Shown here: positions 8,949 to 17,405 of the stretch, one piece after another
How the letters are laid out: every line of letters starts with the position of its first letter
Numbering within the stretch: the first letter of the stretch is position 1
Source of the DNA: an uncultured Oscillospiraceae bacterium
Lineage (GTDB): Bacteria; Bacillota; Clostridia; Oscillospirales; Oscillospiraceae
NCBI GenBank assembly: GCA_947626315.1
Contig: CANQRQ010000003.1
Coordinates: 1 to 64,000 of the forward strand
Direction of reading: 5' to 3'
Length of the DNA: 64,000 bases
Position numbers and translations under genes: made by a program
The notes under the pieces: generated by a model
What the model was told of the DNA's origin: nothing
Seen by the model: only the letters and a program-made list of their open reading frames with translations
The model's database searches: none

Positions 8949-9719
8949 ATGATGTTACAAAAACTTATTCAGCACCGCTTCCTCTTTGAAGAGCTGGTAA
9001 AACGGGATTTCAAAAAGAAATATAAACGCACTATTTTGGGTATGGCCTGGAGCATTCTTGCGCCTTTGCTTCAGCTCTTGGTCATGGCCCTGGTGTTTAC
9101 AAAATTTTTTGGGAAAAACACGCCCCATTATGTGATCTACATTTTCTGCGGCAACCTCATTTTTACTTTCTTCTCTGACGCCACCAAAGGAGGCATGAGC
9201 ACCATTATGGGCAACGCGGGCATTTTCACCAAGGTCAACGTGCCCAAGTATCTGTTCCTGCTCAGCCGGAATGTCCAGGCTCTCATCAACTTCGGGCTCA
9301 TCTTAATCGTCTTTTTCATCTTTGTGGCTTTTGACAGTCTTCCGTTCACCTGGAAGTTCCTCTGCCTGCTCTATCCCATTGGCTGTCTCATCCTGTTCAA
9401 TATCGGCATCGGCATGGTCCTGTCAGCGCTGTTCGTCTTCTTCCGGGATATCCAGTATCTCTACGACGTGTTCACCATGCTGCTAATGTACATGTCCGCT
9501 ATCTTTTACACCATCGACCGTTACAGTCCCATGGGACAGAACCTGTTCCTCCTGAACCCGGTGTATCTGTTCATCCGCTATTTCCGAAAGATCGTCATTG
9601 AGGCCACGATACCAACGATATGGTTTCACCTGCTCATGGCGGCAGACGTGGCTATCGCCCTGGGATTGGGCTGTTTCATGTATAAGAAGTACAATACCCG
9701 GTTTCTGTACTATGTGTGA
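8949..9719 (+). CDS. wzm: ABC-2 type polysaccharide exporter, membrane subunit (Wzm-like)
   Basis: A 256-residue integral membrane protein with about six hydrophobic segments and the N-terminal amphipathic entry typical of ABC-2 polysaccharide export permeases (RDFKKKYKRTILGMAWSILAPLL). It should form the channel that moves an undecaprenyl-linked glycan, or a teichoic-acid-like polymer, across the membrane. It starts 7 bases after glf at ATG 8949 (a second ATG at 8952) and is followed directly by its ATPase. Wzm-type and TagG-type permeases cannot be separated by eye; the sugar genes around it favour polysaccharide export. Confidence 0.85.
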   Translation: MMLQKLIQHRFLFEELVKRDFKKKYKRTILGMAWSILAPLLQLLVMALVFTKFFGKNTPHYVIYIFCGNLIFTFFSDATKGGMSTIMGNAGIFTKVNVPKYLFLLSRNVQALINFGLILIVFFIFVAFDSLPFTWKFLCLLYPIGCLILFNIGIGMVLSALFVFFRDIQYLYDVFTMLLMYMSAIFYTIDRYSPMGQNLFLLNPVYLFIRYFRKIVIEATIPTIWFHLLMAADVAIALGLGCFMYKKYNTRFLYYV

Positions 9720-9728
9720 GGGCGGCCT

Positions 9729-11315
9729 ATGAGTATTCTGGAAGTACATAACGTCTCCATCAAGTACATGACCGGGGACTTTAAAGAGATTGGCTTAAAA
9801 GAATATGTGATGAGGCGGCTGACCCATAATTACAAGGTCAACGAGTTTTGGGCGGATAAGAACATCTCCTTCACTCTGGAGGAGGGGGAAATGCTGGGCA
9901 TCATTGGCAGCAACGGGGCTGGGAAGTCCACCCTGCTGAAGGTGGTCTCCGGCATTATGGAGCCCTCCGAGGGCTGGGTGAAGCGGGAGGGAAACATTGC
10001 CGCCCTGCTGGAGCTGGGCAGCGGCTTTGACGGGGACCTGACCGTAAAAGAGAACACCTATCTCCGTGGAGCCATGCTGGGCTATACCCGGAAGTTCATG
10101 GACGAAACTTATGATGAGATCATCGATTTCGCCGAACTCAAGGACTTCCAGGACCGGCCCTTTAAGCAGCTGTCCAGCGGCATGAAAAGCCGGCTGGCCT
10201 TCGCCATCGCCTCCCTGGTAAAACCGGACATCCTCATCTTAGACGAGGTACTGTCCGTAGGCGACGGGGCTTTCCGGAAAAAGAGTGAAGCCAAGATGCG
10301 GGAGATCATCTCCGGCGGGGCCACCACGATTTTAGTGTCCCATTCTCTGGAACAGGTCAAAGAGCTGTGTACTAAGGTGCTGTGGCTGGAGAAGGGAAAA
10401 CAGATCGCCTTTGGGGACACGGCCGTCATCTGCGGGCTGTACCAGCAGTATCTGGATAAGGAGCTGACGCTGGCCCAGGCCCGGGAGAAGTGGGCAGCCC
10501 TGAACCGGCATTACGACTGGCTGATCGTAGGCTCCGGGCTGTTTGGTTCCGTGTTTGCCCGGGAGGCGGCGAACCGGGGGAAGAAGTGCCTAGTCATTGA
10601 CGGCCGGCGGAAGCCGGGGGGCAATATCGCTTGTGAGGACATGGACGGCATCACGGTACACAGCTATGGCCCTCACATCTTTCACACCGACGACAGGGAT
10701 ATGTGGAATTATGTAAACCGACTGGTGAAGTTCAAAGCCTTTGACGGTGGCTTTGGGGAGGCCTTCCAGGGCCTGCCGGAAAAGGGCTGGAACAGCTTGA
10801 TTGAGAAGCTGCTGGAGAACATCCCCACGGTGACAGGGCTGAGCTATGTCCGGCTGACAGAGGCATTCCCGGAGATTGCGGACCGGGTGTTATATACGGG
10901 ACCCATAGACGGCTTCTTTGAGTATAGTCTGGGGCATCTGGAGTATGACAGCCTGAAGATAGAACTGGAGGAGTTGGAGCTGGAGTATTTCCAGGACAGG
11001 GCCATCGTGATTCCCGAGGAAAACGATGAGGAGCATGAGGGCTGCACCCGGATCATCGAGTATAAGCATTTTCTCGGCGAGGAGAGTGAAAAAACCGTCG
11101 TCGCTTGGGAATACCCCCAGGAGTGGCTGCCTGGGCGTCTGGCCTGCTGCCCGGTAGGTGGGGAGAAAAACGAGAATCTCCTGGAGCAGTATCGGGAGAT
11201 GGCAAAGGAAGTGCCGGAGGTGATCTTTGCCGGGCGCTTGGGAGAGTATAAGTACCGCACCATGGCGGAGACCGTTGCCGCCGCTTTAAAATCAGCGGCT
11301 ACTGAATTGGCATAG
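9729..11315 (+). CDS. Fusion of ABC exporter ATPase (Wzt-like) with a shortened UDP-galactopyranose mutase
   Basis: A 528-residue fusion. Residues 1 to about 245 are a polysaccharide/teichoic-acid ABC ATPase: Walker A GSNGAGKST at 60-68, signature LSSGMKSRLAF, Walker B LILDEVLSVGD. The usual Wzt C-terminal glycan-binding module is absent. In its place, from about residue 261, is a Glf-type FAD protein (LIVGSGLFGSVFAREA, KPGGNIACE, SYGPHIFHT). Near residue 335 the sequence jumps from NYVNRLVKF to a segment equivalent to the end of the substrate-binding domain (FQGLPEKGW), so roughly 120 residues are missing compared with intact Glf. The C-terminal FAD motif (GRLGEYKYRTMAE) is kept. The ATPase looks functional; the Glf part is probably inactive as a mutase. 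Confidence 0.85.
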   Translation: MSILEVHNVSIKYMTGDFKEIGLKEYVMRRLTHNYKVNEFWADKNISFTLEEGEMLGIIGSNGAGKSTLLKVVSGIMEPSEGWVKREGNIAALLELGSGFDGDLTVKENTYLRGAMLGYTRKFMDETYDEIIDFAELKDFQDRPFKQLSSGMKSRLAFAIASLVKPDILILDEVLSVGDGAFRKKSEAKMREIISGGATTILVSHSLEQVKELCTKVLWLEKGKQIAFGDTAVICGLYQQYLDKELTLAQAREKWAALNRHYDWLIVGSGLFGSVFAREAANRGKKCLVIDGRRKPGGNIACEDMDGITVHSYGPHIFHTDDRDMWNYVNRLVKFKAFDGGFGEAFQGLPEKGWNSLIEKLLENIPTVTGLSYVRLTEAFPEIADRVLYTGPIDGFFEYSLGHLEYDSLKIELEELELEYFQDRAIVIPEENDEEHEGCTRIIEYKHFLGEESEKTVVAWEYPQEWLPGRLACCPVGGEKNENLLEQYREMAKEVPEVIFAGRLGEYKYRTMAETVAAALKSAATELA

Positions 11316-11360
11316 TTATAAACCCCATAGGAAAGACGGCCGCGGGAAGGAGGGACAGCA

Positions 11361-12594
11361 GTGAGCATCAGTCTATATGAACACAACGAGCGTGCCTATC
11401 GCTCTGCCCTCTCCATGCTTCAGGAGAACGGCAAGGCCGCTGTGATCCATCCCACCGGGACGGGCAAATCCTTCATCGGATTCAAGATCTGTGAGGACTT
11501 CCCGGAAAAAGCCATCTGCTGGCTCTCCCCTTCCGAGTACATATTTCAGATCCAACAGGAGAATTTGGCCGCGGCCGGCGGGACCGTGCCGGAGAACATT
11601 AATTTTATCACCTATGCCCGGCTCATGGTCATGGACGAACAGGCCATCGCCGGCATCAAGCCCGACCTTATCATTTTGGACGAATTTCACCGCTGCGGCG
11701 CGGAACAGTGGGGCCGGGGTGTCCGGGCGCTGCTCAACGCCTATCCCAAGGTCCCCATCCTGGGCCTGTCCGCCACCAACATCCGCTATCTGGACAACCA
11801 GCGGGATATGGCGGAGGAGCTGTTCGACGGCCATGTTGCCTCAGAGATGACCCTGGGAGAGGCTATCGCCCGGGGCATCCTGCGCTCACCCAACTATGTG
11901 CTCTCCGTCTACTCTCTCCAGAAGGACCTGGAGAAAATGAAGGACCGGGTGGACAGGCTGCGGGACCCGGTGCGCCGGGACCGGGCTGTGACGCTGCTGA
12001 AAACTCTCCGCCGGAACCTGGAGGAAGCAGACGGACTGGACGCGGTGTTTGCCCGCCATATGCCGGACCGGCAGGGACGGTACATTGTGTTCTGCTCCAA
12101 TATGGCCCACATGAAGCGTATGATTGCCCTGGCCCCGGGCTGGTTTTCCCTGATCGACAACGAAGCGCATATCTACCGCGCCTATTCCCCGGGCCCTGCC
12201 ACCCGGGAGGAGCTCGAGCGGTTTCGGTCAGACAGGAGCGGCCATCTGAAGCTGCTGTTTACCATCGACATGCTCAACGAGGGCATCCATGTGAAGGATG
12301 TGGACGGGGTGATCCTGTTTCGCCCCACCGTCTCGCCCATTATTTACAAGCAGCAGATCGGCCGGGCGCTCCGAGGAGGAGCGGCAGGCGCTGCGGCAGA
12401 GATTTCAGGTCATAGACGAGGTACAAAACTGTCGGGAGCTGTTCAAGCGTCTGAACGACACCCTGACCGCCTCTTGGGACGATATGTATGCCTATGCCAA
12501 GGCGTATTACGAGGAAAAGGGAGATCTGAACGTCCCCGGCCTCTATAAAACGGAGGACGGGCACTCCCTGGGTTCAATGATACAGAGCCGATGA
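11361..12594 (+). pseudogene. Superfamily 2 DEAD/DEAH helicase remnant with internal deletion and frameshift
   Basis: The first 334 or so residues form a proper SF2 helicase: Walker A HPTGTGKS, DEFH box (IILDEFHRCG), GLSATN motif III and QQIGRALR motif VI. Immediately after motif VI (about base 12372) the reading frame is lost. The +1 frame from 12373 to the stop at 12592-12594 encodes the typical helicase-associated tail (ASWDDMYAYAKAYYEEKG, then DLNVPGLYKTEDGHSLGS). The segment normally between these parts is missing, so a deletion fused them out of frame. Translation in the original frame runs to 12548. Such helicases often sit among mobile or defence genes; here it is a decayed boundary gene of the polysaccharide locus. 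Confidence 0.75.
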
Positions 12595-12629
12595 CTCTGT
12601 GGGTAAGCTCACAAGCCATCGGCTTTTTT
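12586..12629 (+). terminator. Intrinsic terminator after helicase remnant
   Basis: The inverted repeat AGCCGATG / CATCGGCT encloses an inner GTGGG..CTCAC pairing and is followed by six T. It overlaps the remnant's stop codon and closes the polysaccharide operon. A diverged copy of the same hairpin lies at 13044-13086. Confidence 0.75.
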
Positions 12630-12737
12630 GCAAGCCTGGTTACAAAACAGAAACAAATGAAGGCAAAAAATTACGCCTTGATCATGCTGATATTCCCCCA
12701 GCCGCATGAACAGATCACTTTTTTAGTTATCTGTCTG

Positions 12738-13030
12738 TCCTGTAGCGGTCACCGGCAGCGGCCTTTGGGGGCTTGACCACGATATCCTCCCGGCTGACCT
12801 TGACCACGTTGCGGCAGACGTGAATGCCGTGATCCGCATATCGGCATAGAATTTGCGGAAGTGTTCCGGCCTCAGCTCAGACAGCTTGTAGTGGCCCAGG
12901 TGCGGGAGGATACGGACAATGTCCTGCTTCTCTCTGGTGAGGGTAGACACGGCCAGCTTGTTTGGGGCCACCTCTTTGAGCCGGATGTCGATGTACTTTT
13001 GTGGGGATAAAATATCCTCAAAGAGCCAGA
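12738..13030 (-). pseudogene. Tyrosine integrase remnant (N-terminal SAM-like domain)
   Basis: On the minus strand the translation from about 13015 down to 12835 (SPQKYIDIRLKEVAPNKLA, then STLTREKQDIVRILPHLGHY and KLSELRPEHFRKFYADM) is a recognisable core-binding domain of a Tn916/ICE-type integrase. After YADMR the frame shifts. Another frame (HGIHVCRNVVKVSREDIVVK) continues to a stop near 12738. The catalytic domain is absent, so this is a fragment. Together with the degenerate recombinase at the window start it brackets the polysaccharide locus with dead recombination genes. Confidence 0.6.
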
Positions 13031-13043
13031 CGCACAGACGCAG

Positions 13044-13086
13044 AGCCGATGATTTTGTGAGATACCCTCACGAATCGTCGGTTTTC
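13044..13086 (+). terminator. Terminator-like hairpin, diverged duplicate of the one at 12586
   Basis: AGCCGATGATT pairs with AATCGTCGGTT (with wobbles) around an inner GTGAG/CTCAC stem, followed by TTTTCTT. Sequence and layout repeat the 12586-12629 hairpin, which suggests a duplication that flanks the integrase remnant. Confidence 0.5.
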
Positions 13087-13093
13087 TTGCCTC

Positions 13094-13142
13094 TTGACAT
13101 GTACAAAAAAGTGTGTATAATAAGCAACAAAGGTTGCGCAAC
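13094..13142 (+). promoter_or_regulatory. Promoter and probable autorepressor operator of the TetR gene
   Basis: TTGACA at 13094-13099 and TATAAT at 13116-13121 with a 16-base spacer form a near-consensus housekeeping promoter. Just downstream, GCAAC..GTTGCGCAAC contains the perfect 10-base palindrome GTTGCGCAAC (13133-13142), a plausible operator for the adjacent TetR protein. Confidence 0.7.
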
Positions 13143-13168
13143 GATTGATGCTTTATCGCGGGAGGAAC

Positions 13169-13738
13169 ATGAGTATGCCGCCAAAATTCAAATTCACACG
13201 GGACGAGATCACAAGCGCCGCGCTGGACCTGACGCGGAGGGCCGGCCCCGATGGGCTCACTGCCCGGGCGCTGGCGGAGGAGCTGGGCTGTTCGGTCAAG
13301 CCGATCTTCGGGCTGTTCAAAAACATGGAGGAGGTGCAGGACGCGGTTCTGTCTGCCGCGCAGGACTTGTACCAGAGCTATCTTGCCGAGGATATGGCCG
13401 CAGGGAAATATCCGACCTACAAGGCCAGCGGCATGGGCTATATCCGTTTTGCCAGAGAGGAAAAAGAGCTGTTCAAGCTGCTTTTCATGTGTGACCGTAA
13501 AGGGGAGCCGCCCAAGCCGGGCAAGGAAATGGATGTGATTATTCCTCTTATCATGAAGAACACAGGACTTACCAGAGAAAAAGCGGAGCTGTTTCATCTG
13601 GAAATGTGGATCTTCGTGCATGGCGTCGCGTCCATGATCGCCACCTCGTATCTGGATTGGGAGATGGAAACCGTCAGCGAGGTACTGACCGACGCCTACA
13701 TGGGTCTGAGAACACGTTTCCGCGCAGCGGAGGAATAA
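13169..13738 (+). CDS. TetR/AcrR family regulator
   Basis: About 189 residues. The N-terminal helix-turn-helix reads FTRDEITSAALDLTRRAGPDGLTARALAEELG in two continuous helices, then CSVKPIFGLFKNMEEV, as in TetR proteins; the remaining two thirds is an all-helical ligand-binding domain. SD GGAGG (13161-13165) suits ATG 13175 slightly better than ATG 13169; both are possible. It is followed after 4 bases by an ABC exporter, so it probably represses its own promoter and the exporter until a toxic ligand binds. Confidence 0.85.
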   Translation: MSMPPKFKFTRDEITSAALDLTRRAGPDGLTARALAEELGCSVKPIFGLFKNMEEVQDAVLSAAQDLYQSYLAEDMAAGKYPTYKASGMGYIRFAREEKELFKLLFMCDRKGEPPKPGKEMDVIIPLIMKNTGLTREKAELFHLEMWIFVHGVASMIATSYLDWEMETVSEVLTDAYMGLRTRFRAAEE

Positions 13739-13742
13739 GAGC

Positions 13743-14471
13743 ATGGACGCCATTAAAACGATCGATCTTACAAAAAAATACAAAGATTTGACCGCTGTGG
13801 ATGGGCTGAATCTCACTGTCCGGCAGGGCGAGCTGCTGTCCCTGCTGGGGGTCAACGGCGCAGGCAAAACCACGACTATCAAGATGCTGACGGGCCTCAC
13901 ACGGCCCAGCTCCGGCGATGCTTTTCTGAACGGGAAAAGCATCTTGACGGACAGCGCGGCGGTCAAGGCTATGATCGCGGTATCGCCCCAGGAGACGGCG
14001 GTAGCCCCGAATCTGACAGTCTGGGAGAACCTGGAGCTGATGGCTGGCGTTCACGGATCTTCCAAAGACGAGGCCAAAAACAAGGTTGCAGAATTGAGCA
14101 GCCGTTTCGGTTTGGGGGCGGTCGCAAGTAAAAGAGCCGGAAAGCTGTCCGGCGGTTGGCAGCGGCGGCTCAGCATCGCCATGGCGCTCATCAGCGATCC
14201 GCAGATCCTGTTTCTGGACGAGCCCACCCTGGGGCTGGACGTGCTGGCCAGAAGCGATCTATGGGACATGATCCGCACCCTTAAAGGGAGCATGACCGTG
14301 ATCCTGACGACCCATTACATGGAGGAAGCCGAGGCGCTTTCCGACCGGGTGGCCATTATGAAAAACGGACGGCTTCTGCTCACCGGCACCCCTGCCCAGA
14401 TCAAGCGCCGGGCGGGTACGGACAAATTCGACGAGGCGTTCGTGCGCATCGTAAAGGAGGCGGCCCAATGA
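13743..14471 (+). CDS. ABC transporter ATP-binding protein (drug/peptide exporter type)
   Basis: A 242-residue ATPase of the ABC-2 exporter class. Walker A is NGAGKTTT, the signature is LSGGWQRRLSIA and Walker B is ILFLDEPTLGLD, followed by the H-loop ILTTHYMEEAE. It lies 4 bases after the TetR gene, and its stop overlaps the permease start (ATGA), so all three form one operon. The likely role is efflux of an antimicrobial or toxic compound; the substrate is unknown. Confidence 0.9.
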   Translation: MDAIKTIDLTKKYKDLTAVDGLNLTVRQGELLSLLGVNGAGKTTTIKMLTGLTRPSSGDAFLNGKSILTDSAAVKAMIAVSPQETAVAPNLTVWENLELMAGVHGSSKDEAKNKVAELSSRFGLGAVASKRAGKLSGGWQRRLSIAMALISDPQILFLDEPTLGLDVLARSDLWDMIRTLKGSMTVILTTHYMEEAEALSDRVAIMKNGRLLLTGTPAQIKRRAGTDKFDEAFVRIVKEAAQ

Positions 14472-15199
14472 GAGTATTTGCTTTTTCCAAGCGGAACGAT
14501 CTGGAGCTTTTGCGTGACCCGCTGAACCTGTTTTTCGGAGTGGGTTTTCCCATTGTCCTGCTGCTCCTTTTGACCGTCATCCAGAGGAATATCCCGGCGG
14601 CGCTGTTTGAGATAGAGCATCTGGCGCCGGGGATCGTCGTATTCGGGCTGTCGTTTATGACGCTGTTCTCCGCTACGCTGATCGCAAAGGACAGGGGCAG
14701 TTCCTTTCTGCAAAGGCTGTACACCACGCCCCTGACGGCGGGAAACTTTATTTTAGGTTATCTCCTGCCGATTTTGCCCATCTGTATTGCGCAGTCGGTC
14801 ATCTGCTTTGCGATGGCTGTGCTTTTAGGGCTTCATGTGACAATTCATATTTTGACTTCGGTTTTGTTCACCCTCCCCGTTGCGCTGCTGTTCGTATCGC
14901 TGGGGCTCTTGTGCGGCAGCATTTTCACGGATAAACAGGTAGGCGGCATCTGCGGGGCTTTACTCACAAACCTGACGGCGTGGCTCTCCGGCACCTGGTT
15001 TGACCTGGGGCTGGTGGGCGGCGCGTTCCAGAAAATCGCAAATCTGCTGCCATTCGTTCACGCCGTGGAGATGGAGCGGGCCGTCCTTCAGGGCGATTAT
15101 GCGGGGGTGTTCCCTCACATCTGGTGGGTAATCGGCTACGCCGCCGTCGTGACCGCCATAGCGGTGTTCGCCTTTTTGCGGCAGATGAAAAGACAGTGA
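14468..15199 (+). CDS. ABC-2 type transporter permease
   Basis: A 243-residue membrane protein with six hydrophobic segments in the ABC-2 layout and a central FMTLFSATLIAKDRGSSFLQRLYTTPL segment in two parts, which is characteristic of drug-export permeases. Start ATG 14468 overlaps the ATPase stop. It partners the preceding ATPase under TetR control. Confidence 0.85.
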   Translation: MRVFAFSKRNDLELLRDPLNLFFGVGFPIVLLLLLTVIQRNIPAALFEIEHLAPGIVVFGLSFMTLFSATLIAKDRGSSFLQRLYTTPLTAGNFILGYLLPILPICIAQSVICFAMAVLLGLHVTIHILTSVLFTLPVALLFVSLGLLCGSIFTDKQVGGICGALLTNLTAWLSGTWFDLGLVGGAFQKIANLLPFVHAVEMERAVLQGDYAGVFPHIWWVIGYAAVVTAIAVFAFLRQMKRQ

Positions 15200-15252
15200 G
15201 GCAACAATATATGGATCGGAGCGGCAAATCGGCATTTGCCGGGGAGGAAGCC

Positions 15253-15561
15253 ATGGGAACATTTGAAGAGATATGGGATATCGTGCGCCGGATACCGCCG
15301 GGAAAGGTGGCTACCTACGGGCAGATCGCCCGGCTGACGGGGCGGCCCCGGGGCGCCCGGCTGGTTGGCTGGGCCATGGCTGCCTGCCCGGCGGAGAGCG
15401 ACGTGCCCTGTCACCGGGTGGTGGACCGGTCCGGCGGTACGAAAAAAGCCTTTGACGAGCACATGCCCGGCAGTCAGCGCTTTTTGCTGGAGGTGGAGGG
15501 CGTGTTGTTCCGCCCGGACGGCACGGTGGACATGGACTGCTGCGCATGGCGGCCGGAGTGA
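15253..15561 (+). CDS. MGMT-type DNA alkyltransferase domain protein
   Basis: A 102-residue single-domain protein matching the DNA-binding/active-site domain of O6-alkylguanine-DNA alkyltransferase. It shows IPPGKVATYGQIA, the RLVGWAM helix and the active-site PCHRVV with Cys53. Alkyltransferase-like (ATL) proteins replace this cysteine, usually with tryptophan; here it is kept, so repair by methyl transfer is possible despite the missing N-terminal domain. GGGGAGGAAGCC precedes ATG 15253, which sets the start; an earlier in-frame ATG at 15211 has no SD. Confidence 0.82.
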   Translation: MGTFEEIWDIVRRIPPGKVATYGQIARLTGRPRGARLVGWAMAACPAESDVPCHRVVDRSGGTKKAFDEHMPGSQRFLLEVEGVLFRPDGTVDMDCCAWRPE

Positions 15562-15654
15562 GGACGAGAATATGAACCCCCTTTACTATTTCAGCTCAGG
15601 GTGGAACACAATTCCTTGCTGCTCATTACAGACAGAGATTTGCCTAAATTCAGC

Positions 15655-15684
15655 GCCGCCGCAAATGAGAGCATTTGCGGCGGC
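15655..15684. terminator. Perfect hairpin downstream of the MGMT-type gene
   Basis: GCCGCCGCAAATG pairs perfectly over 13 bases with CATTTGCGGCGGC around an AGAG loop. No T-run follows, so it may be a transcript-end stabiliser rather than a true intrinsic terminator. It occupies the gap 15562-15825, where no gene is seen. Confidence 0.5.
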
Positions 15685-15825
15685 ACCGGATGAACGACTC
15701 ACTTTCACCGCATGGATCTCCCGCCCCTCCTGCGGGGCTTTGCTGGCGGCTTTTGCGTACGGGACTTTCCTTCCCGGAAAAAATGTGTTATGATCTGCTT
15801 GCTGAAAAACCAGGAGGACACAGAT

Positions 15826-16818
15826 ATGAAGGCTCTCATCATAGGCAACAGGGACAGATTTGAGAAATATATGCCGGAGGACATCGGCATAACGAAGGAA
15901 CTGGAGCTGGTATACTGCAAAAGAGGCTCGTCCGATAGGGAGCTCCTGGCCGCCGGGCGGGACGCGGACTTTATCGCGGCGGACCCGATGAGCGCCGTGA
16001 GCGGGGAAGTGATCCGGCAGATGCCGAACCTGAAGCTCATCCACTCCGAGGGCGTGGGCTTCAACGGCTTTGATCTCGATGCCGCCCGGGAGCGGGGCGT
16101 GTACGTGTGCAACTGCCGGGGCGTGAACGCCGGGGCGGTGGCGGAGCAGGCGGTGCTGCTCATGCTTGCGCTGCTGCGCGGTCTTGTGACCGGGGACAGG
16201 GCCGAGCGCCAGGGCAGACAGATCGCCGTGAAGGAGCAGACGATGCTGCAGGGGATGCGGGAGCTGTCCGACTGTCGCGTGGGCCTTGTGGGCTTTGGGG
16301 ACATAGCCCGGGCCACGGCCCAGCGGCTGCGCCCCTTCGGCTGCCAGCTGGTCTACTACGCGCCGCACCGGCGGGACCCGGAGACAGAGGCAAAATACGG
16401 CGTCCGCTACAGCGCGCTGGAGGACCTGGTAAAGACCTGCGACATCGTGAGCCTCCACCTGCCGGTGACGGAGGAGACGAGGGGCATGGTGGACGAAGGC
16501 TTTCTCTCGCTCATGCGGCCGGACGCGTATCTGGTCAACACCGCCAGGGGCGATCTGGTGGACAACGGGGCGCTGCGCAGGGCGCTGATCGAGGACAGGA
16601 TCGCCGGGGCCGGCCTGGATACGGTGTACCCGGAGCCCACAGAGGCGGACAACCCGGTGGTCGACCTCCCGGCCGGCGCTGCCGACCGGGTCATCTTCTC
16701 CCCCCACATAGGCGGGATCACTACAAGCTCCTTTAAACGAGCCCACAGGCTGATTTGGCAGAGTTTTGACGACGTGAGCAAGGGAAAACGGCCGCAAAAC
16801 ATCGTAAACGGCCTGTGA
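15826..16818 (+). CDS. D-2-hydroxyacid dehydrogenase (NAD-dependent)
   Basis: A 330-residue protein of the D-isomer-specific 2-hydroxyacid dehydrogenase family. Visible are HSEGVGFNGFDLDAARERG, the Rossmann VGLVGFGDIARATAQRL, LHLPVTEETRGMVDEG, VNTARGDLVDNGALRRAL with the substrate arginine, DTVYPEP (acid), and FSPHIGGIT carrying the catalytic histidine. The core motifs are intact. It reduces a 2-ketoacid or oxidises the D-hydroxyacid. SD CAGGAGG lies 8 bases before ATG 15826. It is monocistronic and ends at a clear terminator; the substrate cannot be read from sequence. Confidence 0.87.
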   Translation: MKALIIGNRDRFEKYMPEDIGITKELELVYCKRGSSDRELLAAGRDADFIAADPMSAVSGEVIRQMPNLKLIHSEGVGFNGFDLDAARERGVYVCNCRGVNAGAVAEQAVLLMLALLRGLVTGDRAERQGRQIAVKEQTMLQGMRELSDCRVGLVGFGDIARATAQRLRPFGCQLVYYAPHRRDPETEAKYGVRYSALEDLVKTCDIVSLHLPVTEETRGMVDEGFLSLMRPDAYLVNTARGDLVDNGALRRALIEDRIAGAGLDTVYPEPTEADNPVVDLPAGAADRVIFSPHIGGITTSSFKRAHRLIWQSFDDVSKGKRPQNIVNGL

Positions 16819-16839
16819 TAGAGTTTACATAACACATTA

Positions 16840-16880
16840 AAAAGCTGTGGCAAAAAGACGTTTTGCCGCAGCTTTTTTAT
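16840..16880 (+). terminator. Intrinsic terminator of the hydroxyacid dehydrogenase gene
   Basis: AAAAGCTGTGGCAAAA pairs with TTTTGCCGCAGCTTTT (one wobble) around AGACG, followed by a T-run. The MITE-like element begins right behind it. Confidence 0.85.
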
Positions 16881-16881
16881 T

Positions 16882-17247
16882 TGCAAAAAAATGCATTAGA
16901 AGATAAACGAAAGTTTATCGCAGGAAAGATACCGTTCTCGGCTCTTCTCCTTCGGTCACCAGCGGGAACAGAGTTTGGTCTCTTGGTGGCTTTGTTCGCT
17001 TTCTTTGCCTTGCCGCAAAGAAAGCGAACCGAAAGAAAAGGCACCCGGGGAAGTTTCCCCGGGGCCCCTCTGGGAGCGGGGTACAGCAGACCCGTTCTTA
17101 GGTCGCCCTTGGTCTTTCCTACCGGTTTACCCCGATGCAGACACTGGCAGAAATCGCTCCTGCGGTCGCACGCACATACCGACAAGGCTCGCCGGGCACT
17201 TATTCCCATAAACTTTCGTTTACCTTCAAGAGCACCCTTTTTTTGCA
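16882..17247. mobile_element. MITE-like element with about 40-base terminal inverted repeats
   Basis: The left end (16882-16920) and the reverse complement of the right end (17206-17247) share TGCAAAAAAA, then GAAG, then TAAACGAAAGTTTAT, with few differences. Inside are strong hairpins: GTTCGCTTTCTTTGC pairs with GCAAAGAAAGCGAAC (about 16993-17029), and CCCGGGGAA with TTTCCCCGGG (about 17046-17065). No convincing protein is encoded, and no clear target-site duplication is visible. An 18-base stretch (17179-17196) recurs exactly at 52383-52400. It fills the otherwise gene-free stretch between the dehydrogenase and the Fe-S protein. Confidence 0.6.
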
Positions 17248-17405
17248 GAGCAAAAACCACCGGTTGGACCGGTTTTGATTTATGAGTCATTCTTCACAAA
17301 AATCGCCTTGCCTGTTTTGCTGCCCCCTCCGGGGACGACAGAGAAAAGAAATATACAAAAGCCCACGCTTTGTGCTATACTGAATAAAAAAAGGAGGCGG
17401 CAAGG

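Noticed and set aside
15253-15561. Alkyltransferase-like (ATL) protein without methyltransferase activity
   Set aside because: ATL proteins lack the active-site cysteine; here PCHRV keeps Cys53.
16863-17290. Overlapping open frames on both strands in the 16.9-17.3 kb region
   Set aside because: Both translations begin with similar peptides only because the terminal inverted repeats are complementary. No SD or family similarity, so treated as a non-coding element.
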